From Vibrio sp. VB16 (lineage in GTDB: Bacteria; Pseudomonadota; Gammaproteobacteria; Enterobacterales; Vibrionaceae): a stretch of DNA of 64,000 nucleotides. The notes beneath the pieces were generated by a model. The model made no database searches, was not told the origin of the DNA, and saw only the letters and a list, made by a program, of their open reading frames with translations. This document shows positions 35,075-44,471 of the stretch, piece after piece (the stretch's first letter is position 1; each line of letters starts with the position of its first letter). Location of the stretch: positions 2,170,001 through 2,234,000 of the forward strand of contig NZ_CP087590.1 of the NCBI RefSeq assembly GCF_015594925.2, read 5' to 3'. The position numbers and the translations under genes were made by a program.

Positions 35075-36301
35075 ATGAATATTCAACGCTGCCATTTCAC
35101 ATTAAAAAAACATGTTTTTTCAGGCTATGCGAAGCTTATGAAACCCATTACCAATCGTCTTTCTTTTCCAACACCAACCATTATCGCAAACCACTCGGCG
35201 GTGACGAATATGGTTGAACAATTGCAAATGGAAGGAATTCAACGTCCCGTCGTGATTACCGATAGCGTATTTAGTACGCTGCCAGCTTTTCAGATCTTAG
35301 TAGACGCATTGAATACGGCTTCAATTAATTATGCGATATTTGATGGCGTCGTTCCCGACCCTGATTTTGTTGTCATTAGTAAAGGCATTGAAGCGTGCAA
35401 GAGCCACAACTTTGACGCCGTAATTGCGATTGGTGGAGGGTCTTCTATCGACGCGGCTAAAGTCATTAATACCTGCGCATTAAATAACACTCTGCCAAGA
35501 AAAACGGTTGGCCTATTTAGGATAAGACGCAAAGGCGCCTATTTTGTCGCCATCCCGACGACCGCAGGAACAGGGTCAGAAACCACGATTGTTTCTGTCG
35601 TCACAGATGAAATTGATCATCAGAAGAAACAAGTCATCAGTATGAAGATTGTTCCCGACCTTGCCGTGTTAGACCCTAGGTTAATGATTGGCTTGCCCCC
35701 TGCTATTACCGCAACGACAGGAATCGACGCGCTCACTCATGCCATGGAATCCTATCTAAGTTTGTTTTCAACACCGGATCTAGACAAAATAAATCTAGAC
35801 ACGATTCGGGATATTTTTGCCTACCTACCTCAATGTTATGGGGAAGGGTCCACATCATTAGAAAATCGTTTAAAGATGGCTCAAGCCTCTCATAATGCTG
35901 GCATAACCTTTACTCAAACGAGTGTTGGTTGGGCTCATGGTATCGCACATCAACTCGGGGCGTACTATAAGATGCCCCACGGACTTGCCAACGCCTTAGT
36001 GCTTCCACATGTGTTGAAGTTTTATGTACCAACTGCAACAAAGAGAATGGCCGAGATGGCAGAAGCAATTGGTATCACTGAGGGCAGTAACTTAGAAAAG
36101 GCAAATAAATTAGTGGACAGCGTTATAGCGCTTTGTGAAATACTTAATATTAGAGTTGAACCCAATATGATTCAACAATCAGACATAAAAGCCATGAGTG
36201 CGAATATTATTAAAGAGGTGTACGTCAGTCCATATCCAGTGCCTCGTTACTTTGGTTCACAATATGAGCTTGAGGCCTTTATTTGTACTATCTTTAAATA
36301 A
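35075..36301 (+). CDS. Iron-containing alcohol dehydrogenase
   Basis: A 408-residue group III alcohol dehydrogenase. The NAD(P)-binding motif GGGSSIDAAK is near residue 120, and PTTAGTGSE and GIDALTHAME follow as family blocks. VGWAHGIAHQLGAYYKMPHGLANALVLPHV contains the histidines that bind iron with an upstream Asp. It reduces aldehydes or oxidises alcohols in the cytosol; the substrate is unknown. ATG 35075 has GAGG 7 nt upstream, which decides it over the TTG codon just before. It stands alone and converges on the chemoreceptor. Confidence 0.9.
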   Translation: MNIQRCHFTLKKHVFSGYAKLMKPITNRLSFPTPTIIANHSAVTNMVEQLQMEGIQRPVVITDSVFSTLPAFQILVDALNTASINYAIFDGVVPDPDFVVISKGIEACKSHNFDAVIAIGGGSSIDAAKVINTCALNNTLPRKTVGLFRIRRKGAYFVAIPTTAGTGSETTIVSVVTDEIDHQKKQVISMKIVPDLAVLDPRLMIGLPPAITATTGIDALTHAMESYLSLFSTPDLDKINLDTIRDIFAYLPQCYGEGSTSLENRLKMAQASHNAGITFTQTSVGWAHGIAHQLGAYYKMPHGLANALVLPHVLKFYVPTATKRMAEMAEAIGITEGSNLEKANKLVDSVIALCEILNIRVEPNMIQQSDIKAMSANIIKEVYVSPYPVPRYFGSQYELEAFICTIFK

Positions 36302-36340
36302 AATAAACCCTGAAACCTCCCCCTTTCAAAAAGGTATGAA

Positions 36341-36374
36341 ATGTAGGACTCTGCGGTAAACATGAGTCCTACAT
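36341..36374. terminator. Bidirectional terminator-like hairpin
   Basis: ATGTAGGACT (36341-36350) and AGTCCTACAT (36365-36374) are a perfect 10-bp inverted repeat with a 14-nt loop between convergent genes. Confidence 0.6.
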
Positions 36375-36404
36375 CACTACATAAAGATACAACAGGTCGA
36401 CTAG

Positions 36405-38276
36405 CTACACCTTAAAGCTATTGAGTAATACGTCTTGATCATTTACATTTTTTATTTGGGTTTTCATTGCCAAATTAGCATTACCCGCGGCCTCGGCAAC
36501 TTGCTCAGAAAGAGATTTGATATTTAGAGTATTCGCGTTCACCTCTTCCGACACCAAGCTTTGTTCTTCCGCTGCTGATGCAATCTGAGTATTCATATCA
36601 CTGATGGTTAGAATGAGTGCCTGAATATCACCTAGGGCCGAGTTTGCGCCTGTCGCTTGTTTAACGGCTTGATCCGCTTCAAGTTGACTTTGATTCATTG
36701 CTTCAGAAACGGATTTAGCACCGCTTTGCAACTGTTCTATCATGCCCTTTATTTCTGTTGTCGATTTCTGCGTTTTTTGAGCCAGATTTCTAACTTCATC
36801 AGCGACCACAGCAAAACCTCGACCTGAATCTCCAGCACGTGCAGCTTCAATAGCAGCATTCAAAGCCAATAGGTTTGTTTGGTCTGCAATATCGTTGATG
36901 ACTTTTAAAATAGACTCAATGTTATTAGATGCAATGGTCAGCGCTTTTACTTCTTCAACGGCATACTCAATTTTACTCGATAGATTTTCTATTGTGTTTG
37001 CCGTATCACTCACCATGTCTGATCCGTTACTGGTTGCTTGCTCTGCCTCTTTAACTGATGTCGCGGCTTGATTAGCATTGTTGGCGACTTCTGTAGAAGT
37101 GACCGACATTTCATGCATAGCGGTGGCAAGTTGCTCTAACTCTTTTAGCTGTGTACCCATTGCTTGTGCCGATTGTTTCGCACCTTCGGCTGTCATCTCA
37201 GTCCCTTCTTTAATACTGGTGCCGAGTGTCTTTGACTGTTTTAGTTGGTCCTGAAGTTTACTGACGAAGGTATTAAAACTTTTCGCTAATAGAGAAAACT
37301 CTTCGTCGGTGTTGGTATCTAGACGTTGAGTTAGATCTCCGTGTCCAGTAGCAATACCGTGAATAGCGTCATTAAAATTTGCCAGAGGGCGCAGTAGATA
37401 TCGAATCCAGTAAGTCAAAGCAAAAATACTAAGTACCAGCGCAATGACGCTAAATAAGATTGACTTATTTCGCAGGCTATTGAGTGCAGAATAAGCCAGT
37501 TCTTCATCTACAACCGCGCCAACATACCAGTTTTCTCCGGGTATTTGCATAAACGTAACCTGCAGGTTTTTACCTGCCAGCTCTGTTTCTTGCGCACCAT
37601 CTCGAATATTAATATTCGGCAAGTAATCGGAAATATTGACGCCATTAAATGTGTTATTTGGATGAGCAATAGTGCTGCCCGACTCAGTCACAATAAATAT
37701 ATAACCCGCATCAAATGTATTAAATTGATTCACCGCTTCCGATAGATTAGTCAGTGAGACATCAAAAAACATACTCCCTATATAGCGTCCTTTTTGATGT
37801 AAAGGGCTGCCTATAGATACGTTTATTTCATTGGTTGAATCATTCAAATAAGGCTGAGTTAAGATAATTTTCTGTGCCTGCTTAGATTGTTTGTACCAAG
37901 GGCGAGTTCGAGGGTCGAAATCGTCGCCCGCCTCCCACGTGTCCACATTTTCAAGCATCTTACCATTTGATTCGTACCCGACACCTGCGGCAAGAAAAGA
38001 CGTCTTAACTTGCGGGCTTTCAACTACTTTCTGAGCATGTTGGTAATCTTCTGCAGAAAACTCCACAAATTCGCTCACCGCTTTTGCGACATTTTTTTGA
38101 GCCTGTAACTCAGAGAATGTGTAATTTTTTACGCTACTCAACATCTCTTTAATATTTCTATCGATCTGAGAGTCAATGTGACTCTTAACAGTATATAGCT
38201 GCTCTATAGTCAAAAACGAAACCGACACAAACAACATTAACGATGATGCCGCCACAATCTTGTAGTTAAACTTCAT
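36405..38276 (-). CDS. Methyl-accepting chemotaxis protein with dCache sensor
   Basis: A 623-residue chemoreceptor. A membrane segment at about residues 8-28 is followed by a periplasmic sensor of about 240 residues (FDPRTRPWYKQSKQAQ, FMQIPGENWYVGAVV), typical of dCache_1 domains that bind amino acids or other small molecules. A second membrane segment (about 275-297), HAMP, and a long helical signalling domain follow. The hairpin tip INDIADQTNLLALNAAIEAARAG is the conserved contact for CheA and CheW. No CheR-binding pentapeptide ends the protein (it ends LLNSFKV). The ligand is unknown. Confidence 0.92.
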   Translation of the reverse strand: MKFNYKIVAASSLMLFVSVSFLTIEQLYTVKSHIDSQIDRNIKEMLSSVKNYTFSELQAQKNVAKAVSEFVEFSAEDYQHAQKVVESPQVKTSFLAAGVGYESNGKMLENVDTWEAGDDFDPRTRPWYKQSKQAQKIILTQPYLNDSTNEINVSIGSPLHQKGRYIGSMFFDVSLTNLSEAVNQFNTFDAGYIFIVTESGSTIAHPNNTFNGVNISDYLPNINIRDGAQETELAGKNLQVTFMQIPGENWYVGAVVDEELAYSALNSLRNKSILFSVIALVLSIFALTYWIRYLLRPLANFNDAIHGIATGHGDLTQRLDTNTDEEFSLLAKSFNTFVSKLQDQLKQSKTLGTSIKEGTEMTAEGAKQSAQAMGTQLKELEQLATAMHEMSVTSTEVANNANQAATSVKEAEQATSNGSDMVSDTANTIENLSSKIEYAVEEVKALTIASNNIESILKVINDIADQTNLLALNAAIEAARAGDSGRGFAVVADEVRNLAQKTQKSTTEIKGMIEQLQSGAKSVSEAMNQSQLEADQAVKQATGANSALGDIQALILTISDMNTQIASAAEEQSLVSEEVNANTLNIKSLSEQVAEAAGNANLAMKTQIKNVNDQDVLLNSFKV

Positions 38277-38554
38277 GATTCTAAATCCAATTTTAATTTA
38301 TATGCAACAAGGCGCAGTGAGTAATATATAATAAGCATATTAATTTGAATAACGGCTCATTTCTGCTACATATCTCACCGAATTATATAAATAATGGATA
38401 TATCGATTTGTTTGGTTAACAAACGTACATATAACTGTGATGAATTGCATATCGCCGCGAAACGACTTATATGAATACGTTAGGTGATGGTGTTGAGGGT
38501 TGTTACTTTCATTAATAAAAAATGACCAGCTCAATGTTTTTAGGTTCTATTTCT

Positions 38555-39406
38555 TTAACCCAATTTCATTCTAAAGCTGTCTTTGTAGTGTCGAGAGAGA
38601 TTTAAGAGCTTACCGTTTTTAAGTTTGATCTCTGCATCACCACTTGGCTGAGGGGTGATAGACTCTACTTCGTCTAGGTTGATTCCGTATGAACGGTGTA
38701 TTCTACAAAAACCTCTGTCTGAAATCTGTTCTATTAGGCCGCCTAATGTGGCACGGATAGGATAGACCCGCTCTTTTATATGCAAGTTGACATAGTTTCC
38801 GGATGACTCTAACCACTCTATATCATCAATCTTAACTATAAATTCCTTTCCAAGCTTTCTAATTAACAGTCTATCTATAGATTGCTGTACTGGTTCATCT
38901 TCACCTTCATCCACCAGTTTGGCCTCACCAATCATTCGACTGATCACGAAATTGAAACTGTAGCTATACAATACAAAAAACACGTAGAGCCACGCGTCCT
39001 TCCGATATTCATAAAATAACTCCAAGGACATATCACCAAATTGATAGTGTATTCCTTGAGTAAAAAAAATAATTTTTCGTATCAGTACCATCAAAAACAC
39101 GTGGATCAACGAAAACAAAATTGACCCTAAAAAGTGCCAAATCAGATTTTTTTTGTAAAGTAGCCAAGTTAATGGAAATTTATTTAACAAGGCTGCGATC
39201 AGAGGCAATGCCAACATAAAACCGACAGCACTGGAATACTCCGAAAGAAAAGGAGACCAAAATGGAAAGGATAACTCACCGCCACTCCGGAGCGCCTCCA
39301 TGATAATCGACGTCGCATTGATGGTGTTATTGATGATTATGTAGAGCGAAAAAAACAGAAATATTGATAATTGGGGACGCTTCTCTATTGTTTTTAAAAG
39401 CATCAT
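38555..39406 (-). CDS. Membrane-bound LytTR-domain transcriptional regulator
   Basis: A 283-residue one-component regulator. The N-terminal 165 residues hold about four membrane helices, with no kinase or receiver domain. The C-terminal LytTR DNA-binding domain is clear (FIVKIDDIEWLESSGNYVNLHI, YPIRATLGGLIEQ, GFCRIHRSYGINLDEV, about residues 185-283). Such proteins would bind DNA while anchored in the inner membrane, responding to a membrane or envelope cue. It is divergent from the acyltransferase at 39588 with a 181-bp shared promoter region, and is probably its regulator. AGGAAAGG precedes the tandem ATGs. Confidence 0.85.
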   Translation of the reverse strand: MMLLKTIEKRPQLSIFLFFSLYIIINNTINATSIIMEALRSGGELSFPFWSPFLSEYSSAVGFMLALPLIAALLNKFPLTWLLYKKNLIWHFLGSILFSLIHVFLMVLIRKIIFFTQGIHYQFGDMSLELFYEYRKDAWLYVFFVLYSYSFNFVISRMIGEAKLVDEGEDEPVQQSIDRLLIRKLGKEFIVKIDDIEWLESSGNYVNLHIKERVYPIRATLGGLIEQISDRGFCRIHRSYGINLDEVESITPQPSGDAEIKLKNGKLLNLSRHYKDSFRMKLG

Positions 39407-39587
39407 TTCACACCTTTCCTTTCTGAAGTCGGCTCTTGATGATTTTTCATCTCATTATACCGCGTCTCGTCCCTAACCATTGTCGTTTCAGCCTTCTTGG
39501 ATGTTTCGTTGACCCAAGTGAAGCTACTATTTATCACAAGATATTAACACAAAGATTGCAAGAAATTACGCGGTTAAGGAAATTATA

Positions 39588-40769
39588 ATGTCGGATGGAA
39601 TACATACTGGTGCAGCGAGTCAACGGCTCTACTTTCTCGATTGGGTTCGAGTGTTCGCCTTTGCTTTTCTCATTTTTTATCATACAGCAATGATGTTTGT
39701 GGACTGGAGTTTTCATATTGAAAGTGGTTATAACAGCGTCTTGCTAAAATCTATTATGTTACTCACTTCAACCTGGCGCCTCGATATACTGTTTATCGTG
39801 TCTGGCGTCGCAATGAGCTATATGATCACCAAGATGCCACTGAAATCGTTTACTTGGCAACGCGTCATTAAACTCTATCTTCCGTTGCTGTTTGCCGTCG
39901 TGGTGGTCGTTGCGCCACAATCTTATTATGAAGCAATCCAAAAAGGGGTGTTTGAAGGTTCATTTTGGCAGTTCTGGTCTACATTTTATTTTACATTTAC
40001 TTGGGATGAGCGCATGGAGGCCCCCTTTCCTACCTACAATCATATGTGGTACGTGCTCTATCTATTTCACTACACCCTTGTACTTCTTCCCCTGATGAAA
40101 TTTATCAACAGCACAACAGGAAAGGCTTTTCTTGCCACGATTGAGCGCTGGCTGTCAAAAAAGAGGCGTATTATTTATGTTCCTATCGTCATTTACCTAT
40201 CGATATATCTCTTATTCAATGAACACAAGATAACCCATGCATTTCATAACGACTGGTACGGTCATAGCCTCTTTCTTTTTGCGGTGATACTGGGACTCTT
40301 CTTTGTTCGAATGCCACTTATATGGCCATCTTTTGAAGAAAATCGATATCGAACCTTAGCCTTAGGGTTAGCAAGCTATGGTGTACTTCTGCTTATCTAT
40401 AACCTACCCGCCGAAGACTTCATCGTTGACAAAAGCCTCGCTTGGGATCTGATACGATTAATTGTCAAGTGGTCATGGATCGCACTCATTATTGGTTTTT
40501 CAAGAAGGCACCTTAATTTCAGTAATCGGGCTTTACAATATTGCAATCAGGCCGTGTACCCATTTTTCATTCTGCATCAGACGATAATAATCGTGTTCGG
40601 CTATTATGTTATTGGTTGGAAGTTACCTGGAGTGATGGCATTTCTAGTCATATGCTGTGGCACATTCATTATATGTGCTTTACTTTACGAGCTTGTCATC
40701 AAGCAAGCTGCTCTTCTAAGGTTTCTTTTCGGAATGAAATCAAAGCAGATAACACAAACAACAAGTTAA
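39588..40769 (+). CDS. Acyltransferase family 3 membrane protein
   Basis: A 393-residue integral membrane protein of the acyltransferase-3 (OafA/WecH-like) family with about ten helices. LYFLDWVRVFAFAFLIFYHTAMMFVDW near residues 15-41 contains the family's conserved RxxxxxxxxxxxH arrangement, and TWRLDILFIVSG and YNHMWYVLYLFHY are further conserved blocks. Such proteins transfer acetyl or other acyl groups to surface glycans or lipids at the inner membrane. AAGGAA lies upstream of the ATG. The divergent LytTR gene suggests regulated surface modification. The acceptor is unknown. Confidence 0.85.
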   Translation: MSDGIHTGAASQRLYFLDWVRVFAFAFLIFYHTAMMFVDWSFHIESGYNSVLLKSIMLLTSTWRLDILFIVSGVAMSYMITKMPLKSFTWQRVIKLYLPLLFAVVVVVAPQSYYEAIQKGVFEGSFWQFWSTFYFTFTWDERMEAPFPTYNHMWYVLYLFHYTLVLLPLMKFINSTTGKAFLATIERWLSKKRRIIYVPIVIYLSIYLLFNEHKITHAFHNDWYGHSLFLFAVILGLFFVRMPLIWPSFEENRYRTLALGLASYGVLLLIYNLPAEDFIVDKSLAWDLIRLIVKWSWIALIIGFSRRHLNFSNRALQYCNQAVYPFFILHQTIIIVFGYYVIGWKLPGVMAFLVICCGTFIICALLYELVIKQAALLRFLFGMKSKQITQTTS

Positions 40770-40984
40770 CAGGAACACACTGCAAAGCTATCATCTAACC
40801 TTTCAACGCCCTTCTAATCTACCACTTATCCTAGTGTCTAGTATTTTAAGGGTCATATAAGCCAAATCTCTGCTTTCTTGTGCATAAAATAATACCAATC
40901 TGGAAGATTAACCAAGTTTTCGATTACGTATATACTTAATCATAATATTCGATTGTATGTTGTTGGTCACATAATTAATACCTT

Positions 40985-41023
40985 GGTATTGTATTGGTAC
41001 TATTAACTGGTATTGTCATTACC
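40985..41023. promoter_or_regulatory. Cluster of GGTAT repeats upstream of the nucleoside transporter
   Basis: GGTATTG at 40985, GGTAC at 40996 and GGTATTGTCATTACC at 41009-41023 form a cluster; the last is an inverted GGTA-N7-TACC. A GGTATAC also lies at 45790 near the GntR gene. HutC-type GntR proteins use GGTAT/ATACC-like dyads, so these are candidate operators for the GntR at 45828. Confidence 0.4.
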
Positions 41024-41051
41024 GTACGCTACAGTACCAAAGGAGATTAAT

Positions 41052-42335
41052 ATGAAATCTACAAACAAAAAATTATCAGTCATGATGTTTATCGAATGGT
41101 TTATCTGGGGAGCATGGTTTGTTCCTCTGTGGCAAATACTGACTTCAAACGGATTTACACCCACTCAAATCGCATGGTCTTACGCTTGTACGGCTATCGC
41201 GGCAATTCTATCCCCTATTCTAGTCGGTTCAATCACGGACCGATTTTTCCCTGCTCAAAAAGTCCTTTCTGTGATGTTGATTGCAGGTGCAGCATTAATG
41301 TATCTGGCGGCGCAACAAACTGAATTTTCGAGTTTTTTCCCTTTATTGTTGCTCTATTCATTAACCTACATGCCCACAATTGCGTTAACAAACAGTATCG
41401 CATTTTCGAACGTAGAAGACGTGGAACGAGACTTCCCAAGAATTCGCGTATTAGGCACGATCGGATGGATTGCATCCGGTATTGCTATCGGTTTCCTACC
41501 GGGTTGGTTAGGTTATGGCGATATCTCTTCGAGCAATATCCCACTTATAATTACGGCGGTTAGTTCAGCTATTTTAGGTGTGTTTGCACTGGTATTACCG
41601 AATACGCCACCGAAAAGTACTGGCAAACTCAGTCTTAAAGTCATGCTTGGTCTAGATGCACTGGTACTACTAAAAGATCGTAACTTTTTGGCCTTCTTTG
41701 TCTGTTCATTCATGTTCAGCATGCCACTCGCTTTCTATTACATCTTTGCTAATGGGTTCTTAACAGAAGTAGGGATGAGTAATGCAACCGGTTGGATGAC
41801 ATTAGGTCAGTTTTCTGAAATATTCTTCATGTTAGCGTTACCTTTTTTCACTAAGCGCTTTGGTATTAAAAAGGTACTACTTCTTGGTCTCACTACTGCG
41901 GCTATTCGGTATGGCTTCTTTGTCTACGGCAGTGCCGATACTTGGTATCTATATTCAATATTATTCGCAGGTATCTTACTTCACGGCGTAAGTTACGATT
42001 TCTATTTCGTCACCGCTTACATTTATGTCGATAAAAAAGCCCCTGCCCATATGCGTACCGCGGCTCAAGGTCTTATCACCTTAGGTTGTCAAGGCATCGG
42101 TAGCTTATTAGGGTACCGTTTAGGTGGTGTTCTAATGGAGAAAATGTTTGCTTACGATGAACCTCAAAACGGTCTGTCTTTTGATTGGGCAGGAATGTGG
42201 GGCTTTGGTGGCGTCATGATTGCCGTAATCTTGCTTATCTTTGTGTTCTTCTTTAGAGAACCAAACGGTGAGATTAAAGAAATTCAGATTGATCAGAATG
42301 ACAACCAATCCAACGTAGAAAAAGCAGAAGCGTAA
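41052..42335 (+). CDS. Nucleoside MFS transporter, YegT/NupG-like
   Basis: A 427-residue major facilitator of the nucleoside:H+ symporter family. It has about 12 helices, starting KLSVMMFIEWFIWGAWFVPL and including GSITDRFFPAQKVL, DFPRIRVLGTIGWIASG and PAHMRTAAQGLITLGCQGIGSLLG, which recall NupG, XapB and YegT. It would import a nucleoside across the inner membrane. ATG 41052 has AGGAG 9 nt upstream. It heads a cluster whose order (transporter, ADP-ribosylglycohydrolase, PfkB kinase, GntR) matches E. coli yegTUV-W. A hairpin follows it at 42343. Confidence 0.85.
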   Translation: MKSTNKKLSVMMFIEWFIWGAWFVPLWQILTSNGFTPTQIAWSYACTAIAAILSPILVGSITDRFFPAQKVLSVMLIAGAALMYLAAQQTEFSSFFPLLLLYSLTYMPTIALTNSIAFSNVEDVERDFPRIRVLGTIGWIASGIAIGFLPGWLGYGDISSSNIPLIITAVSSAILGVFALVLPNTPPKSTGKLSLKVMLGLDALVLLKDRNFLAFFVCSFMFSMPLAFYYIFANGFLTEVGMSNATGWMTLGQFSEIFFMLALPFFTKRFGIKKVLLLGLTTAAIRYGFFVYGSADTWYLYSILFAGILLHGVSYDFYFVTAYIYVDKKAPAHMRTAAQGLITLGCQGIGSLLGYRLGGVLMEKMFAYDEPQNGLSFDWAGMWGFGGVMIAVILLIFVFFFREPNGEIKEIQIDQNDNQSNVEKAEA

Positions 42336-42342
42336 ATATTGT

Positions 42343-42381
42343 CCTGCTCACTCTCATGATAATTCATTGGCCGTGAGCAGG
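42343..42381 (+). terminator. Hairpin between the transporter and the hydrolase
   Basis: CCTGCTCAC (42343-42351) and GTGAGCAGG (42373-42381) form a perfect 9-bp stem, followed by AAATTTT. It may partly terminate or stabilise the upstream message within the cluster. Confidence 0.5.
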
Positions 42382-42412
42382 AAATTTTGAACCCAATTTT
42401 TGGTGTAGTAAG

Positions 42413-43435
42413 ATGACAATTAATATAAATGACAGAATTTTAGGTACTTTTTATGGACAAGCTTTAGGCGACTCCATGGGTATGCCTTCAGAACTTTGGC
42501 CGAGAAGCCGTGTGAAAGCTCATTTCGGCTGGATAGATAGATTCCTCCCTGGCCCGGCAGAGAACAACGCTGCATGTTATTTCGACGCTTGCCAATTTAC
42601 AGATGATACGTCTATGGCTTTAGCGCTAGCCGATGCGATTATCGAGTGTGACGGTGACGTTGTACCGGAAGTGATTGCTCGTAATGTATTAGCCTGGGCT
42701 GAAGGCTTTGATGCGTTTAACAAAAACATATTTGGCCCCTCATCCAAAGCCGCGATGAAAGCGATTAAAGAAGGCACACCGATCAGTGAGCTAGAAAATA
42801 ATGGCGTAACAAATGGTGCAGCGATGCGTGTGTCACCACTCGGTTGTTTGCTTCCAACACACAACCTTGATTATTTTATTGAACAGGTTGCTTTAGCGTC
42901 AAGCCCAACTCACAAATCTGATATTGCTATTGCAGGTGCTGTCGCAATTGCCTGGGCCGTGTCTAAAGCCGTAGAAGGAGCACCGTGGGAAGTTATTCGT
43001 GATCAACTGCCGGCGATCTCCGTCGCGGCTCAGAATAAAAACGTCACTACTTTCAGCGCTTCTATGGGGTCACGAATTGAGCTTGCACTCTTGGTTGCTC
43101 AAGAGGACAGTGGCATTGAAACGAGAATGGACAGAATATATAACCTCGTAGGCGCGGGTGTCAGCACGATAGAATCTGTTCCTGCTGCTATCGCAATGGT
43201 TGAGTTAGCAAAAACAGATCCCAATCGTTGTGCGATATTGTGTGCAAATCTGGGTGGCGATACCGACACCATAGGGGCAATGGCCACCGCAATATGTGGC
43301 GCTCTCAATGGTATTCAGGCTATAGACACTGAATTTAAAGCACAATTAGACAACGAAAATCAACTAGACTTTGAAGACTATACCAATAAATTCTTACAGC
43401 TTCGATCGCTTAAGGAGCAAGCCCATGCCTCATAG
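42413..43435 (+). CDS. ADP-ribosylglycohydrolase family protein, YegU-like
   Basis: A 340-residue DraG-family hydrolase. The binuclear magnesium site is recognisable as FTDDTSMALALADAI near residue 62 and NLGGDTDTIGAMATAI near residue 278, and QALGDSMGMPSE near residue 16 is also conserved. Members remove ADP-ribose from proteins or cleave N-glycosidic bonds of ADP-ribosyl compounds. In this neighbourhood a nucleoside-like substrate is more likely. The start is a plain ATG with a weak ribosome-binding site. Its 3' end overlaps the kinase gene by 11 nt. Confidence 0.85.
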   Translation: MTININDRILGTFYGQALGDSMGMPSELWPRSRVKAHFGWIDRFLPGPAENNAACYFDACQFTDDTSMALALADAIIECDGDVVPEVIARNVLAWAEGFDAFNKNIFGPSSKAAMKAIKEGTPISELENNGVTNGAAMRVSPLGCLLPTHNLDYFIEQVALASSPTHKSDIAIAGAVAIAWAVSKAVEGAPWEVIRDQLPAISVAAQNKNVTTFSASMGSRIELALLVAQEDSGIETRMDRIYNLVGAGVSTIESVPAAIAMVELAKTDPNRCAILCANLGGDTDTIGAMATAICGALNGIQAIDTEFKAQLDNENQLDFEDYTNKFLQLRSLKEQAHAS

Positions 43436-44378
43436 ATCCCTGATTGAAATGCTCCCCACTTTGGCGAGCAAACGCCAGCTTTGTTTAGTGGGTGCGGCGG
43501 TCGTTGATATCGTTGCTGAGGTAGCCGCATTACCAACGAGCGGTGCTGACATAGAATTAAAAGAGAAAGGCCTTCATGTGGGAGGATGCGCGTTAAATAT
43601 CGCCATCGCGCTTAAGAAACTTGGCCTAGAATCATTGAATGCTTTGCCCATAGGTAAAGGCAAATGGGCTGATGTCATAGAAACGGCAATGGCAGAAAAT
43701 GGCCTGTCGAGTGACCTGCTTAACTATCATGGAGACAATGGTTGGTGTATGGCGCTTGTAGAACCAAATGGCGAACGTACCTTTTTATCCGTCAGTGGCG
43801 TTGAAAACGACTGGGATCAGAAAACCTTATCTCAATTACCCATAGAAGATGACGCCATCCTGTATTTTTCAGGCTATCAGCTTTCATCAGACAGTGGTGA
43901 AGTACTTGTATCTTGGTTGGAATCATTACCAACGAGTATTGATGTATTTATCGATTTTGGCCCAAGAATTGCGGATGTTCCATCCTCATTATTTCAACGT
44001 TTAGTGGCGCTTAAACCCATAGTTTCATTGAATCGCCAAGAAGCTGAGGTATTAGGAATGACCGACATCAATCGGTTTGTTCAGAAATGGGATTCAACAT
44101 ACTCTTGTCCGTTAATCTTACGCATTGATAGTGATGGTGCGTTGTTCTCCAATAAGACGATGACGGGTAATATATCACCGTTTAGCGCGCGTGTTGTCGA
44201 TACAATTGGGGCTGGCGACACCCATGCTGGTGGTGTACTGGCCGGCTTATCTTCTGGTTGGGATCTGGTTGATGCCGTTTTATTGGGCAATGCTGTTGCC
44301 TCCTATGTCGTTAGTCATTCCGGTGGCGATTGTGCCCCTACTATTCCAGAACTTACGTCCTACCTTAATCAATATTAA
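43425..44378 (+). CDS. PfkB family sugar/nucleoside kinase, YegV-like
   Basis: A 317-residue ribokinase-like kinase. LCLVGAAVVDIVAEVAALPTSGADIEL near the N-terminus, GGCALNIAIALKKLG, LNRQEAEVLG and the C-terminal DTIGAGDTHAGGVLAGL (anion hole and catalytic Asp) are PfkB hallmarks. It would phosphorylate the ribose or nucleoside released by the neighbouring hydrolase. ATG 43425 has AGGAG 7 nt upstream and overlaps the hydrolase stop, indicating translational coupling. The longer frame upstream is overlap. Confidence 0.87.
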   Translation: MPHRSLIEMLPTLASKRQLCLVGAAVVDIVAEVAALPTSGADIELKEKGLHVGGCALNIAIALKKLGLESLNALPIGKGKWADVIETAMAENGLSSDLLNYHGDNGWCMALVEPNGERTFLSVSGVENDWDQKTLSQLPIEDDAILYFSGYQLSSDSGEVLVSWLESLPTSIDVFIDFGPRIADVPSSLFQRLVALKPIVSLNRQEAEVLGMTDINRFVQKWDSTYSCPLILRIDSDGALFSNKTMTGNISPFSARVVDTIGAGDTHAGGVLAGLSSGWDLVDAVLLGNAVASYVVSHSGGDCAPTIPELTSYLNQY

Positions 44379-44397
44379 TCTGCCGAACTTGCTGTTC

Positions 44398-44421
44398 TAG
44401 GCTCAGCTTTGTCTGAGCCTA
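44398..44421 (+). terminator. Terminator-like hairpin after the PfkB gene
   Basis: TAGGCTCAG (44398-44406) and CTGAGCCTA (44413-44421) form a perfect 9-bp stem with a 6-nt loop. A weak T-rich stretch follows. It separates the first three genes from the MFS gene. Confidence 0.65.
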
Positions 44422-44471
44422 TCGTTTGTCTCATTGCATTATTCACTCCTCATACAAAAAAGATCATCATC

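Noticed and set aside
40950..40975. CRP site before the nucleoside transporter
   Set aside because: Only the right TCACA half is present; the left half does not match TGTGA.
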